Source of the DNA: M55B112 sp964539395
GTDB taxonomy: Bacteria > Bacteroidota > Bacteroidia > Bacteroidales > GCA-2748055
Assembly (NCBI GenBank): GCA_964539395.1
Contig: CAZIIU010000003.1
Span: 37,025 to 101,024, forward strand
DNA: 64,000 nucleotides
Direction of reading: 5' to 3'
Shown here one piece after another: positions 7,403 to 17,154 of the stretch. How positions within the stretch are numbered: the first letter of the stretch is position 1; every line of letters starts with the position of its first letter. Both the position numbers and the translations under genes were made by a program. The notes under the pieces are model-generated. The model was not told the DNA's origin. It worked only from the letters and a program-made list of their open reading frames with translations, and did not search any database.

Positions 7403-7906
7403 ATGTTAAAAAGTAAAGTAGAAAAAATCCTGAATGTTCAGGTACAGAAAGAGGATTACTCCTCCCAACTATATCTTTCAATGGCATCCTGGGCAGAAAA
7501 CCAGGGCTACAGCGGCGTCTCCGACTGGCTCTACGCACAATCGGATGAAGAGAGGCTGCATATGCTGAAACTTGTCAGGTATATCAATGAACGTGATGGC
7601 ACTGCAGAAATCCCCGGCATTGAACAACCTCCCCGGGAATTTAAAAACCTGAAGGAAATGTTTGATGCCGTATTAGATCATGAGCGCTACATCACTGACT
7701 CTATTAACGAGATTGTTGCTGCGTGTATGGAAGAAAAGGACTTTACAACGCTCAACTGGATACAGTGGTTTGTGGAGGAGCAAATCGAAGAAGAGGCATC
7801 AGTAAAGGATATCATCGACAAACTAAACCTTGTAGGTGATAAAAACCTCTATATGTTCGATCGTGACATCATGTCAATGAGAGGCGGAGTGACAGAAACA
7901 GAGTAA
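7403..7906 (+). CDS. ftnA: Non-heme ferritin
   Basis: 167 residues in a four-helix bundle. All diiron ferroxidase ligands are present at the same numbers as in E. coli FtnA: Glu17, Glu50, His53, Glu94, Gln127 and Glu130. It oxidises Fe(II) and stores iron as a 24-mer in the cytoplasm, limiting oxidative damage. There is no signal peptide and no heme-binding methionine pattern of bacterioferritin. It follows icd and ends before a strong hairpin terminator, so the two may be cotranscribed, although ferritin may have its own weak promoter. Confidence 0.95.
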   Translation: MLKSKVEKILNVQVQKEDYSSQLYLSMASWAENQGYSGVSDWLYAQSDEERLHMLKLVRYINERDGTAEIPGIEQPPREFKNLKEMFDAVLDHERYITDSINEIVAACMEEKDFTTLNWIQWFVEEQIEEEASVKDIIDKLNLVGDKNLYMFDRDIMSMRGGVTETE

Positions 7907-7925
7907 ACTGGGTTTATTTAAAGTG

Positions 7926-7959
7926 CAGGGCCACAGCGTTACAGCTGTGGCCTTTTTTT
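7926..7959 (+). terminator. Rho-independent terminator after ferritin
   Basis: A perfect 9-bp stem (GGCCACAGC at 7929-7937 with 7944-7952) has a 6-base loop and is followed by seven T residues. It lies about 20 bases past the ferritin stop codon. Confidence 0.92.
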
Positions 7960-8061
7960 ATTTCATTGTCTGCCAGTTATTCAGCATGGTTATTCTGGTA
8001 TAATAATTGAACACACTCCCATATTAATATCCCGACGCCGGGGTTTAGAAAATAAAATAAG

Positions 8062-8069
8062 TAAATTTG
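8062..8069 (+). promoter_or_regulatory. -7 box for secA
   Basis: TAAATTTG, an exact TAnnTTTG match, lies 34 bases before the secA ATG. A TTTA at 8044-8047 is too close to be a good -33 box. Confidence 0.55.
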
Positions 8070-8103
8070 TACTTTCAAACAGAGCATATATACGCATTTC
8101 AAT

Positions 8104-11100
8104 ATGGATATCAATAATTTTTTATCAAAATTCTTTGGAAACAAGGCCGACAGGGATATGAAAGAGATTCTTCCCATCGTTGACCAGGTTCAGGAGGTAT
8201 ATCAATCATTCAGCACCCTTACGAACGATGAACTCAGACAAAAAACTACAATTCTAAAACAGAAAATCAGGGATTACGTTCAGGAGGAGGAAGATCAGCT
8301 TGCTGAACTTAAAATCATGGGGGAGGACCCGAATGTTGATGTTAACAAGAAGGAGGATATTTACAACCAGATCGACAAACTGGTTGAAACCATTGATAGT
8401 AAATTTGAAGATGTGTTGCGTGAATCTATACCCGAGGCCTTTTCCATCGTTAGGGAGACTGCCCGGAGATTCAAAGAAAACGAGGAGATTGAGGTAACAG
8501 CGCTCGATTATGATAAGGACCTTGCCTCTTCCTCAGATTTCATTACCATTAAAGGCGATAAGGCATACTGGAAAAACAGGTGGATGGCCGGAGGGAATGA
8601 GATTACTTGGGATATGGTGCATTATGATGTTCAACTGATCGGCGGAGTTGCACTTCATGAGGGAAGGATAGCAGAGATGGCGACAGGGGAGGGCAAGACA
8701 CTGGTAGCCACGCTTCCGGTCTTTTTAAATGCCCTTACCGGAAAAGGGGTGCATCTTGTGACGGTGAACGACTACCTGGCAAAACGTGACTCGGAATGGA
8801 TGGGTCCTATCTACCAGTTTCACGGTCTGTCAGTCGACTGTATCGACAAGCATCAACCCAACTCCGATGCAAGGAGAAAAGCTTACAGCGCTGATATTAC
8901 TTTCGGTACCAACAATGAGTTCGGATTCGACTACCTGCGCGACAATATGACGCATTCACCCGGTGAACTGGTTCAGCGAAGGCATAATTATGCGATCGTT
9001 GACGAAGTCGACTCCGTACTTATCGACGATGCCCGTACCCCGCTGATTATATCCGGACCTGTTCCTAAAGGGGATAACCAGGAATTCATGGAGTACAAAC
9101 CAAAGGTCGAAAGACTGATGCAGGCACAGCGCAACCTGTTTAATACGATTATCACGGATGCCAGGAAATTCCTGAAAGAGGGAGATACAGAAAAGGCAGG
9201 TTTTAAACTGCTCCAGGCACAGAAAGGTCTTCCCAAAAATAAATCTCTGATCAAGCTTCTGAGTGAAGAGAATAATAAGTCCTTGATGCTCAAGACCGAG
9301 AATCACTACATGCAGGAGAACTCCAAAAATATGCATCTCGTTACGGACGACCTCTATTTCATTATTGATGAAAAGATGAATTCCGTGGAACTTACAGACA
9401 ATGGAATCGATCTGCTTACAGGAAGCTCGGATGACCCCGATTTCTTTATCATGCCGGATATTGGCAGTGAGATCGCAGAGATTGAGAAGTCGGACATGGA
9501 GGAGAAGAAAAAGCTTGAGACAAAAGACCGTATGTTGCGTGATTATGCAGTGAAATCTGAGAGAATTCACACGGTAAACCAACTCCTGAAGGCCTATGCC
9601 ATGTTCGAGAAGGACATCGAGTACGTTGTAATTGAGAACAAGGTGAAGATCGTGGATGAGCAGACTGGCCGGATTATGGAGGGAAGACGCTACTCAGACG
9701 GACTGCACCAGGCTATCGAGGCTAAGGAGAACGTAAAGGTAGAGGCCGCTACCCAAACCTGGGCAACGATCACCCTGCAGAACTACTTCAGAATGTACCA
9801 CAAGCTCGCCGGAATGACAGGAACCGCAGAGACAGAGGCAGGTGAATTGTGGGATATCTATAAGCTCGATGTGATGGTGATCCCCACAAACAGGCCGATC
9901 GTACGCGACGACAGGGAAGACCTCATCTATAAAACAAAACGCGAGAAATACAACGCTGTGATTGATGAAGTGGAAAACCTGATAAAAAACGGTCGACCCA
10001 GCCTGGTAGGAACTACTTCAGTTGAAGTATCGGAACTGCTGTCCAGGATGTTAAAGATGAAAAAGATTCCTCATAATGTATTGAATGCCAAACTACACCA
10101 GCGTGAGGCCGAGATTGTTGCCCAGGCCGGAAAGGCGGGTACGGTTACTATCGCTACCAATATGGCAGGTCGAGGTACTGACATTAAGCTAACACCCGGG
10201 GTTCGAGAAGCCGGAGGACTTGCGATCATAGGTACGGAACGACATGAATCACGACGTGTTGACCGGCAGCTGCGTGGACGTGCAGGCAGACAGGGCGATC
10301 CGGGAAGTTCCCAGTTCTACGTGAGCCTCGAGGATGACCTGATGCGACTGTTTAGTTCGGACAGGATCGCGGGTCTGATGGGCAGGCTCGGATTAAAGGA
10401 AGGCGAAGTGATACAGCACAGTATGATCACGAAATCCATTGAGCGTGCACAGAAAAAGGTGGAAGAAAATAATTTTGGCATCAGGAAAAACCTGCTGGAG
10501 TATGATGATGTGATGAATTCACAGCGCGAAGTTATTTATACCCGAAGAAAACATGCCCTCTTCGGGGAGCGATTGGGACTCGATATAGCCAATATGATTT
10601 ACGATGTGACAGAGAATATCGTGAATATGTATCACGGTTCAGATGAATTTGAGGCATTCAAGCTTGAGCTGATAAGGATATTCTCTATTGAATCGCCTGT
10701 AAATCTGGAAGAATTTAAGAAGATCGACGCCGGCGACCTTGTTGATAAGATCTATACACTGATGCTTGAAACCATGAAGCGGAAGCGGGAGACCATCTCT
10801 TTACAGGCCATGCCGGTGATCAGGGATGTCTACGAGAAGCAATCGAAGGTCTATGAAAATATAGTAGTGCCTGTTTCCGACGGAATGCGGGTCTTTCAGG
10901 TGTTGGTCAACCTCGAAAAAGCCTATAGCTCTGATGGTGCTGAACTCGTTAAGTCATACGAGAAATCGATTGTCCTTGCTACCATCGATCAGTCATGGCA
11001 GGAGCACCTGCGCGAGCTCGATCAGCTCCGCCAGTCTGTTAGAAATGCAGCATACGAACAAAAGGATCCTTTGCTGATATATAAGTTCGAGGCATTTGAA

Positions 11101-11406
11101 CTTTTTACTCAAATGATCGACAAGGTGAACAGGGATGTCGTTTCAACGCTGATGAAAGCGCATATTCCCGTACGGGATCCAAATGCGGTGAAGAAGGCTG
11201 AGTTGCCGAAAAAGATGGATCTTAGCAAATTTGCAGCGAATAAGCGGGAAACGCCAGAATATAATGATCCATCGGCGGCTGGTGATCCGAACCGTCCAAA
11301 ACGCGTTCAGCCGGTAAGGGTGGAGAAGAAGGTTGGACGAAATGATCCCTGTCCCTGCGGTAGTGGCAAGAAATATAAAGCCTGCCATGGTCGGCCCGGG
11401 CAGTAG
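8104..11406 (+). CDS. secA: Preprotein translocase ATPase SecA
   Basis: 1100 residues, the long form usual in Bacteroidota (about 900 in E. coli). The motor drives unfolded preproteins through SecYEG. Walker A is Gly195-Glu-Gly-Lys-Thr199, followed by Asp-Glu-Val-Asp-Ser and Ile-Asp-Asp-Ala-Arg-Thr-Pro. Motif VI appears as Ala-Gly-Arg-Gly-Thr-Asp-Ile and Gly-Arg-Ala-Gly-Arg-Gln-Gly-Asp-Pro-Gly. The extra length is an insertion between the first nucleotide-binding half and the preprotein-binding region (around residues 330-460). The C-terminus ends in the zinc-binding SecB/ribosome-contact motif Cys-Pro-Cys-Gly-Ser-Gly-Lys-Lys-Tyr-Lys-x-Cys-His. It is monocistronic between two terminators. Confidence 0.98.
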   Translation: MDINNFLSKFFGNKADRDMKEILPIVDQVQEVYQSFSTLTNDELRQKTTILKQKIRDYVQEEEDQLAELKIMGEDPNVDVNKKEDIYNQIDKLVETIDSKFEDVLRESIPEAFSIVRETARRFKENEEIEVTALDYDKDLASSSDFITIKGDKAYWKNRWMAGGNEITWDMVHYDVQLIGGVALHEGRIAEMATGEGKTLVATLPVFLNALTGKGVHLVTVNDYLAKRDSEWMGPIYQFHGLSVDCIDKHQPNSDARRKAYSADITFGTNNEFGFDYLRDNMTHSPGELVQRRHNYAIVDEVDSVLIDDARTPLIISGPVPKGDNQEFMEYKPKVERLMQAQRNLFNTIITDARKFLKEGDTEKAGFKLLQAQKGLPKNKSLIKLLSEENNKSLMLKTENHYMQENSKNMHLVTDDLYFIIDEKMNSVELTDNGIDLLTGSSDDPDFFIMPDIGSEIAEIEKSDMEEKKKLETKDRMLRDYAVKSERIHTVNQLLKAYAMFEKDIEYVVIENKVKIVDEQTGRIMEGRRYSDGLHQAIEAKENVKVEAATQTWATITLQNYFRMYHKLAGMTGTAETEAGELWDIYKLDVMVIPTNRPIVRDDREDLIYKTKREKYNAVIDEVENLIKNGRPSLVGTTSVEVSELLSRMLKMKKIPHNVLNAKLHQREAEIVAQAGKAGTVTIATNMAGRGTDIKLTPGVREAGGLAIIGTERHESRRVDRQLRGRAGRQGDPGSSQFYVSLEDDLMRLFSSDRIAGLMGRLGLKEGEVIQHSMITKSIERAQKKVEENNFGIRKNLLEYDDVMNSQREVIYTRRKHALFGERLGLDIANMIYDVTENIVNMYHGSDEFEAFKLELIRIFSIESPVNLEEFKKIDAGDLVDKIYTLMLETMKRKRETISLQAMPVIRDVYEKQSKVYENIVVPVSDGMRVFQVLVNLEKAYSSDGAELVKSYEKSIVLATIDQSWQEHLRELDQLRQSVRNAAYEQKDPLLIYKFEAFELFTQMIDKVNRDVVSTLMKAHIPVRDPNAVKKAELPKKMDLSKFAANKRETPEYNDPSAAGDPNRPKRVQPVRVEKKVGRNDPCPCGSGKKYKACHGRPGQ

Positions 11407-11477
11407 TCTGATTACTACCCGATCTGCATACAGGTACTTACAGACATTGAGCTCCTGAGGTTCTATAAAATAAACTC

Positions 11478-11526
11478 AGCCCTGGTATGGCGATGCGGCA
11501 GTCAAATATTAGCCAGGGCTTTTTTA
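11478..11526 (+). terminator. Terminator of secA
   Basis: AGCCCTGG at 11478-11485 pairs with CCAGGGCT at 11513-11520 and is followed by six T residues. The 27-base loop is long. The second arm lies inside the 3' end of the convergent dapA gene. Confidence 0.6.
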
Positions 11527-12389
11527 ATATCCCTGGTCAAAGCATCTGTCGCCCCGATTAACGGCAATCTTACATTGGCTTCCCCGAATCCAAGCTGCTC
11601 CATAAGCGCTTTCACGCCGGTCGGATTGCCTTCCCGGAAAATCAGTTCAAACAGCGGTAACAATTTATAATGTTGCTCCCTTGCCTGACTGAATTTGCCG
11701 GACAATGCTAAACGCACCATATCTGAAAAGATTGCCGGTAAAGCATTCCCGATCACTGATATTACCCCTGCAGCACCCGCAGCAATCAAAGGAAGTGAAA
11801 TTGCATCATCTCCTGAAACAACCTGGAAACCATCTGGTTTCTCCAGTATAATTTTCATGATCTGGCCAAAGTCTCCCGATGCCTCTTTTATGGCAGCTAC
11901 CTTATCGCCCAGATCATAGGCAATGTCCAGCGTTGTCTGTGCAGTCATGTTCAATCCTGTACGTCCCGGTACATTGTATAGAATTAACGGAATGTCTGAT
12001 GAAGCGGCAATGGCTGAGAAATGCTCTTTTAATCCCTGCTGGGAGGGTTTATTATAATATGGTGCCACACTCAGATATGCAGCAATTCCATTGCTTCCAA
12101 TGGTGCGGATCCATTCAATCACCTCGGCAGTATTATTTCCGCCGGCACCCAAGACCAAGGGTACCCTGCCGCTGTTGACAGCTTTTACCACCTCAATGAT
12201 TTTTAATTTCTCCTCCTTGTTCAGCGTTGGGGTTTCAGCAGTTGTTCCCAGTACCACCAGGTATTCAATACCATTATCTATCAGCCGTTGGGTCAGGTTT
12301 TCCAATTGCTGAACATCCAATGATCCGTCATTTGCAAAAGGCGTGATCATAGCCACACCAGTGCCTGTAAAAGTTGCACTGTCTGTCAT
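11502..12389 (-). CDS. dapA: 4-hydroxy-tetrahydrodipicolinate synthase
   Basis: 295 residues forming a TIM barrel of the N-acetylneuraminate lyase superfamily. It condenses pyruvate with aspartate semialdehyde, the first committed step to diaminopimelate and lysine. Active-site residues are visible: Thr49-Thr50, Tyr138 and Arg143 in Tyr-Asn-Val-Pro-Gly-Arg-Thr-Gly, and the Schiff-base Lys168 in Ile-Lys-Glu-Ala-Ser-Gly. It is the last gene of a minus-strand pair, 6 bases after the DUF6913-like gene, and converges on secA with its 3' end inside the secA terminator. Confidence 0.96.
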   Translation of the reverse strand: MTDSATFTGTGVAMITPFANDGSLDVQQLENLTQRLIDNGIEYLVVLGTTAETPTLNKEEKLKIIEVVKAVNSGRVPLVLGAGGNNTAEVIEWIRTIGSNGIAAYLSVAPYYNKPSQQGLKEHFSAIAASSDIPLILYNVPGRTGLNMTAQTTLDIAYDLGDKVAAIKEASGDFGQIMKIILEKPDGFQVVSGDDAISLPLIAAGAAGVISVIGNALPAIFSDMVRLALSGKFSQAREQHYKLLPLFELIFREGNPTGVKALMEQLGFGEANVRLPLIGATDALTRDIKKALANI

Positions 12390-12395
12390 AAAAAC

Positions 12396-12938
12396 TTACT
12401 TTGATGGATTTAACATATTAATATAATGCTTTACCTGTTCCAGAAAATAGCCGACTTCACAATCCTTGTTCGAAGGTTTGATCATCAAGTCAAGGTCGTT
12501 TTCCTCCTCAGTATAGCATCCGATTTTAAATCTTGCTTCTGAAAGGCGGGTCAGGAATTCGATGGTAACACTCTCCCTGAACCTCAGTACAAACAGCATG
12601 TCGGGATTCTTCCCAAAATAGCGGTCTGCTATTTCACCTTTCGGTGCTCCATACCAGTTTACATCCTTTCGTGTAAGAAACTCAATGTCCGGCCAGAGCA
12701 GCATTTCATGCGGAATTTCCTTCTCGGAAACATATCCCAATACAAAGGTGTTTATATCTTTTTGCTTCAAATATTTCACAAACTCCTTAACAGGAGGGAA
12801 ACAACCAGGAAGCAATGTGTCAAAGATAATAACGGCATCAGTTGCAGTACTAAAATTCTGAACAGATTTGTCCCTGTTGATTTTACTGAAGCGCCTCTGA
12901 AGCACCCAGTATCCGATTCTCTTTCCCAGCCGGGTCAT
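12396..12938 (-). CDS. DUF6913-like cytosolic protein of unknown function
   Basis: 180 residues with no signal peptide. The start is basic (Arg-Leu-Gly-Lys-Arg-Ile-Gly-Tyr-Trp), followed by a Rossmann-like alternation: Ala-Val-Ile-Ile-Phe-Asp near residue 34, then Val-Leu-Gly-Tyr-Val and Met-Leu-Phe-Val-Leu further on. I recognise the pattern of a Bacteroidota-restricted family often placed beside dapA and ligA (DUF6913, from memory). No catalytic residues can be assigned. It lies 6 bases upstream of dapA on the same strand, so the two are probably cotranscribed from the promoter near 13120. Confidence 0.7.
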   Translation of the reverse strand: MTRLGKRIGYWVLQRRFSKINRDKSVQNFSTATDAVIIFDTLLPGCFPPVKEFVKYLKQKDINTFVLGYVSEKEIPHEMLLWPDIEFLTRKDVNWYGAPKGEIADRYFGKNPDMLFVLRFRESVTIEFLTRLSEARFKIGCYTEEENDLDLMIKPSNKDCEVGYFLEQVKHYINMLNPSK

Positions 12939-13119
12939 CTATAATTATCTACTGTTTATACTAATCTGCCCTTGCATCTGTTTACCAACTGTTCTCATGT
13001 ACAAGGGTTTTAGCTGAACCTGCAATCAGTGTACTATTCCCCCGCAATGATGAATTCCTCTCCTGCCTTCAGCATCTCAGAACCCCTGTTCCAGGAGTTG
13101 GGTTATTCATCCTGAAAAA

Positions 13120-13127
13120 CAAAAGTA
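13120..13127 (-). promoter_or_regulatory. -7 box for the DUF6913-dapA pair
   Basis: TACTTTTG on the minus strand matches TAnnTTTG. It lies just past the ligA stop codon and about 180 bases before the DUF6913-like start, which implies a long leader. No -33 match was found. Confidence 0.4.
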
Positions 13128-13146
13128 CAATTTTTGAAGCAGAAAT

Positions 13147-15153
13147 TCAGCCTTTCACCATCTCCAAAAAATCGTCGATTGAAATTAACGGAATCCCCAG
13201 TTCCTCCGCCTTTTTTCGCTTTTCCGGCCCCATATCCTCACCAGCAAGAACATAGGAGGTTTTTGTACTCACTGACCCCACATTCTTCCCGCCGTTATTT
13301 TCCACTATTTCCTTTAGTTCATCCCTGGAATAACCGGTAAACTTCCCGGAAATAACAATGCTTTTTCCTGTCAACGGGCCGGATTCCGCTTTCTTTTCTT
13401 CACGGGGGATCGAAAATTGCAACCCGGCGTTTACCAGGTCATTTATCATCTGCTTATTCTTTTCGTTGCTGAAAAAGCTGATCACCGATTCGGCGATGCG
13501 CTCACCGATCTCCTCCACTTCAACCAACTCATCTTTTGTTGCAGAAATCAGTTGATCGATCGATCTGAAACGGGCTGCCAGCTTTTTTGCCACCGTCTCA
13601 CCCACGTACCTGATCCCCAATGCATACAATACCCTGGGAAAGGGGACCGACTTCGAGCCCTCGATACTGGAGACCAGGTTGCGGGAAGATTTTTCAGCAA
13701 AACGGTCAAGTCCGATAATATCTTCATACTGCAATCTATACAGATCAGCGGGGTTATTTACCAGATTTTCATTATACAGAAGTTCGATTGTTGCTTCAGC
13801 GGCGTTGATATTCATCGCCTTCCGGCTTACGAAATGCCCGAGGCGCTCCTTGATCTGTGGCGGGCAACCGTAGGCATTGGGGCAATAGTGGGCCGCCTCA
13901 CCAGGAAGCCTGGTCAAAGCAGTTCCGCATTCCGGACAGTTTGATATAAAACTTACCCGCGATGCGTCCTTCTTGCGCATACCGGTATCTACACCAACGA
14001 TTTTGGGTATAATATCACCCCCTTTTTCCACAAATACATAATCCTCCTCCTTCAGTCCGAGCAATGCTATCTGATCGGCGTTATGCAGCGAGGCACGCTT
14101 CACCGTCGTACCTGCCAATTGCACGGGTGTCAGGTTCGCAACAGGTGTTACGGCACCTGTTCTTCCCACCTGGAAATCGACACTTAGTAACCGGGTCCTT
14201 ACCTGTTCAGCCTTGAACTTATATGCGATGGCCCACCTTGGTGTTTTTGCGGTGAAACCCAACTGCTGCTGCTGCTCCATGTTATTTACTTTCACTACCA
14301 CACCGTCGATCTCAAAAGGAAGTTCCCTGCGGTTACCGGCCCAGTAATCGATAAAACTGAACACTTCATCGAGTGAACCCGCCAACTTATTGTAGGGAGG
14401 TATCTTGAAACCCCAGTCACGGCATGCGTTAAGATTTTCGAAATGAGTGGCGAAAAGCGATTCTTTGGCAGCGAATGAGTAAAGGTAGCAGTCGAGCGGA
14501 CGCTTTGCCACGATTGAGGAATTCTGCAACTTAAGGGTTCCTGCGGTGGCGTTGCGTGGATTTGCAAACAGTTGCTCACCTGCCTTACTCCGTTGTTCGT
14601 TTAGACGGCGAAATCCCTCCAGCGGCATGAGCACCTCCCCTCGGATTTCAAAGCGATCAGGATAACCGTTTCCCCTCAGTTGAAGGGGAATGCTCCTGAT
14701 CGTACGTACATTGGATGTCACATCATCACCGGTTATCCCATCGCCCCGGGTGAGTGCCCGAATAAGCCTTCCCTGTTCGTAGGTAAGGCTAATCGCCACG
14801 CCGTCGTACTTGAGTTCACAGGTATATTCCACAGATGCATCAATGACCTTTCGTACCCGATCTGCAAAGGCTGAAAGCTCCTCTCGGCTGTATGTGTTTC
14901 CTAAAGAGAGCATCGGAATTGCGTGCGGATACTGCTTAAACCCTTCCGAAATATCACTCCCTACCCGTTTCGTCGGTGAGTTTTCATCGTTAAACTCCGG
15001 GAACCTGTTTTCAAGGGATTCAAGCTCCTGTAAAAGCCGGTCAAATTCAAAGTCACTAATCTCCGGCTCTGCCTTTACATAGTAGAGATAATTGTGCCGG
15101 TGCAATTCCCTGCGAAGCTCGTCAATGCGCCCTTTGGCCGAGTTCTTATCCAT
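13147..15153 (-). CDS. ligA: NAD-dependent DNA ligase
   Basis: 668 residues, standard length. It seals nicks using NAD in replication and repair. The adenylated lysine is Lys115 in Glu-Leu-Lys-Tyr-Asp-Gly. An OB domain follows, then the four-cysteine zinc finger (Cys-Pro-Glu-Cys, with later cysteines in His-Tyr-Cys-Pro-Asn and Gly-Cys-Pro-Pro), helix-hairpin-helix repeats and a C-terminal BRCT domain beginning near Leu-Thr-Gly-Lys-Ser-Ile-Val-Ile-Ser-Gly. The start is the ATG at 15153. It diverges from the protease gene across a 321-base spacer. Confidence 0.97.
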   Translation of the reverse strand: MDKNSAKGRIDELRRELHRHNYLYYVKAEPEISDFEFDRLLQELESLENRFPEFNDENSPTKRVGSDISEGFKQYPHAIPMLSLGNTYSREELSAFADRVRKVIDASVEYTCELKYDGVAISLTYEQGRLIRALTRGDGITGDDVTSNVRTIRSIPLQLRGNGYPDRFEIRGEVLMPLEGFRRLNEQRSKAGEQLFANPRNATAGTLKLQNSSIVAKRPLDCYLYSFAAKESLFATHFENLNACRDWGFKIPPYNKLAGSLDEVFSFIDYWAGNRRELPFEIDGVVVKVNNMEQQQQLGFTAKTPRWAIAYKFKAEQVRTRLLSVDFQVGRTGAVTPVANLTPVQLAGTTVKRASLHNADQIALLGLKEEDYVFVEKGGDIIPKIVGVDTGMRKKDASRVSFISNCPECGTALTRLPGEAAHYCPNAYGCPPQIKERLGHFVSRKAMNINAAEATIELLYNENLVNNPADLYRLQYEDIIGLDRFAEKSSRNLVSSIEGSKSVPFPRVLYALGIRYVGETVAKKLAARFRSIDQLISATKDELVEVEEIGERIAESVISFFSNEKNKQMINDLVNAGLQFSIPREEKKAESGPLTGKSIVISGKFTGYSRDELKEIVENNGGKNVGSVSTKTSYVLAGEDMGPEKRKKAEELGIPLISIDDFLEMVKG

Positions 15154-15300
15154 TTTAGTTGTTTTCTGTTTCTATATGCAGCCCGCACCCCGATTTACTG
15201 TAACAAAAGTCCTAACTGTCTGTCGGAAGCACTGTTTCATGTCAGCCGTTCTTTCATGTAAAATTAACAAAAAAACCCCGGCAGTACACTAAATAGAACC

Positions 15301-15382
15301 TTGCAATAATGATCTTTTTGCTAAATTTGACCTTTTTAGTAAAAGGGAATTGTTCCTGATTCTAAAAATCCCTTTAGCAAAA
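15301..15382 (+). promoter_or_regulatory. Promoter with overlapping inverted repeat upstream of the secreted protease
   Basis: TTG at 15301-15303, an 18-base spacer, then TAAATTTG at 15322-15329. The -7 box overlaps the left arm of a perfect 10-bp inverted repeat, TTTTGCTAAA (15316-15325) with TTTAGCAAAA (15373-15382). A nested AAAGGGA/TCCCTTT pair lies inside. The leader to the GTG start is about 140 bases. The rest of the 15154-15474 spacer shows nothing further. Confidence 0.55.
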
Positions 15383-15474
15383 CAAGCGGGTTATGCAACT
15401 GACGGTCTTCCGGAAAGGTCTGTATGATTGTGACAGCACAGGGAAATTTAGAGAACTAAACTCAAACAAACCAG

Positions 15475-17154
15475 GTGAAAAATATTCTGTATGCAATAAC
15501 TGTGGCGTTACTCCTCCTGCTGAAAGGACCCGGCGTAAGTGCACAGGTTAGTTACGGGGGCAGGCCCCTTATGAATGCGTCTGATTTCAATGCAGAAAAG
15601 GTAATGTACCTTCTGCCACGTGAAGACCCGCTGCTGCTGGACGGACTCCGTAAATCGACCTATAACAATAATAAAAAGGTGTTGATTTTCGCCACCGAAC
15701 GACCGGTGGATATTTCACCGGAATACAATGGCGAGTGGGTCGTTAACGGGGGAACGCATATCTGGCGGGTGCATCTTATATCACCGGAAGCATACTCACT
15801 TGGGGTGCACTTCTCTGAGTTTGCACTTGAAAACGGGGCTAAATTGTTTGTATACGACCCCGGCGGACGACACATTAAAGGTGCATTCACTAAAGAAAAC
15901 AACAAGGAATTTGGTCAATTCTATGTCGGACACCTGCCCGGCAACGAGATGATTATTGAACTGCAGACCAACGATCCCGGACGCTACTACGGTAACCTGC
16001 GGATCGGCATGCTTTCTCATGCTTTCCTGCCGGTTTACGCCGAGAAAAGCACTGATGATATCGGATTGGGCACATCACAGGACTGCGAGATCGATATTAA
16101 TTGTTCGGAAGGGCAGGAGTGGCAGATACTAAAACGGTCGGTGGTTCATATTGCTACAACAGCTCAGTTATGTACCGGGGTATTGGTTAATAATACTGCT
16201 TACGACGGTAAACCCTATATTCTTACAGCTGAACATTGTATCAATAATGATTTCTATGCCGAAAGAAGTGTCTTTTACTTCGGCTATGAGAACAGTGAAT
16301 GCTTTTTAAATGACGGCAATAAAAACCAGTCGGTGAGCGGCTCATCGCTGATATCCACCGGCGATTCGATCGATTTTACCCTGGTACGGCTTACAAGGAT
16401 CCCCCCGGGGGAATTTAATGTTTATTATGCCGGTTGGGATGTACGCAAACAGGGACATCTGAGCTCAGTGACACTACACCATCCCAATGCCGACGCCATG
16501 AAGATATCGTTCGATCATGACCCAACCGTTGAAGCAGTAGCTGTACCGGGCGACCTGAGAGATTACATTGTGGAATCGAACTACAGGATCGCAAAATGGG
16601 ACATAGGTTCAACGGAAGGGGGCTCATCGGGTTGTCCGCTGTTTAATTCATCCAAAAAGCTAATCGGGGTGTTGTCAGGCGGACTCGCATTCTGCGGCGA
16701 TTCAATCGGTTATAATGCCGAGACCGGAAGGGTGTTGTTTTCACTTAACGGGAACGAGAATGACTTTTTTTCAAAGATGCATTTCGCATGGGACTACTAT
16801 TCAACTGCCAGTAAGCAGTTGAAGTACTGGCTCGATCCGGTTAATGCCGGACAGCAGGTGATCGGCGGACTTACCTCGAAGGAGGTAGGAGTGAAAGAGG
16901 AGCTTTCAGCCAGAGGTGAATTGCAGATTTTTCCAAATCCTGCTTCCGGGTTTTTCACAATCGAATTGCCTGTATATAACGGTAAACAGATCAGTATCAC
17001 CATGTACGACTTAACCGGCAGGAGGGTCTACGCGCGGAAGCATACATCTGCTTTCCCGGTAACAGTTGCAGCAGGTGAACTACCAACGGGCATATATCTG
17101 TTAAAGGTTGAAGCTGACGAAAAAAGTCTGTCGGGAAGGGTGGTGCTGGAGTGA
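15475..17154 (+). CDS. Secreted lysyl-endopeptidase-like serine protease with T9SS sorting domain
   Basis: 559 residues from a GTG start. It has a signal peptide (about residues 1-23, hydrophobic run Val-Ala-Leu-Leu-Leu-Leu-Leu), then a propeptide-like beta domain. The trypsin-fold catalytic domain has Thr-Ala-Glu-His254-Cys, Ser-Ile-Asp300-Phe and Gly-Gly-Ser-Ser385-Gly-Cys as the triad. Several cysteine pairs resemble Achromobacter protease I relatives. Residues from about 478 form a type A C-terminal sorting domain (Phe-Pro-Asn-Pro-Ala, Tyr-Asp-Leu-Thr-Gly, Pro-Thr-Gly-Ile-Tyr-Leu-Leu-Lys). This directs export by the type IX system. The substrate is presumably external protein. Its stop codon overlaps the start region of the next gene. 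Confidence 0.88.
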   Translation: MKNILYAITVALLLLLKGPGVSAQVSYGGRPLMNASDFNAEKVMYLLPREDPLLLDGLRKSTYNNNKKVLIFATERPVDISPEYNGEWVVNGGTHIWRVHLISPEAYSLGVHFSEFALENGAKLFVYDPGGRHIKGAFTKENNKEFGQFYVGHLPGNEMIIELQTNDPGRYYGNLRIGMLSHAFLPVYAEKSTDDIGLGTSQDCEIDINCSEGQEWQILKRSVVHIATTAQLCTGVLVNNTAYDGKPYILTAEHCINNDFYAERSVFYFGYENSECFLNDGNKNQSVSGSSLISTGDSIDFTLVRLTRIPPGEFNVYYAGWDVRKQGHLSSVTLHHPNADAMKISFDHDPTVEAVAVPGDLRDYIVESNYRIAKWDIGSTEGGSSGCPLFNSSKKLIGVLSGGLAFCGDSIGYNAETGRVLFSLNGNENDFFSKMHFAWDYYSTASKQLKYWLDPVNAGQQVIGGLTSKEVGVKEELSARGELQIFPNPASGFFTIELPVYNGKQISITMYDLTGRRVYARKHTSAFPVTVAAGELPTGIYLLKVEADEKSLSGRVVLE

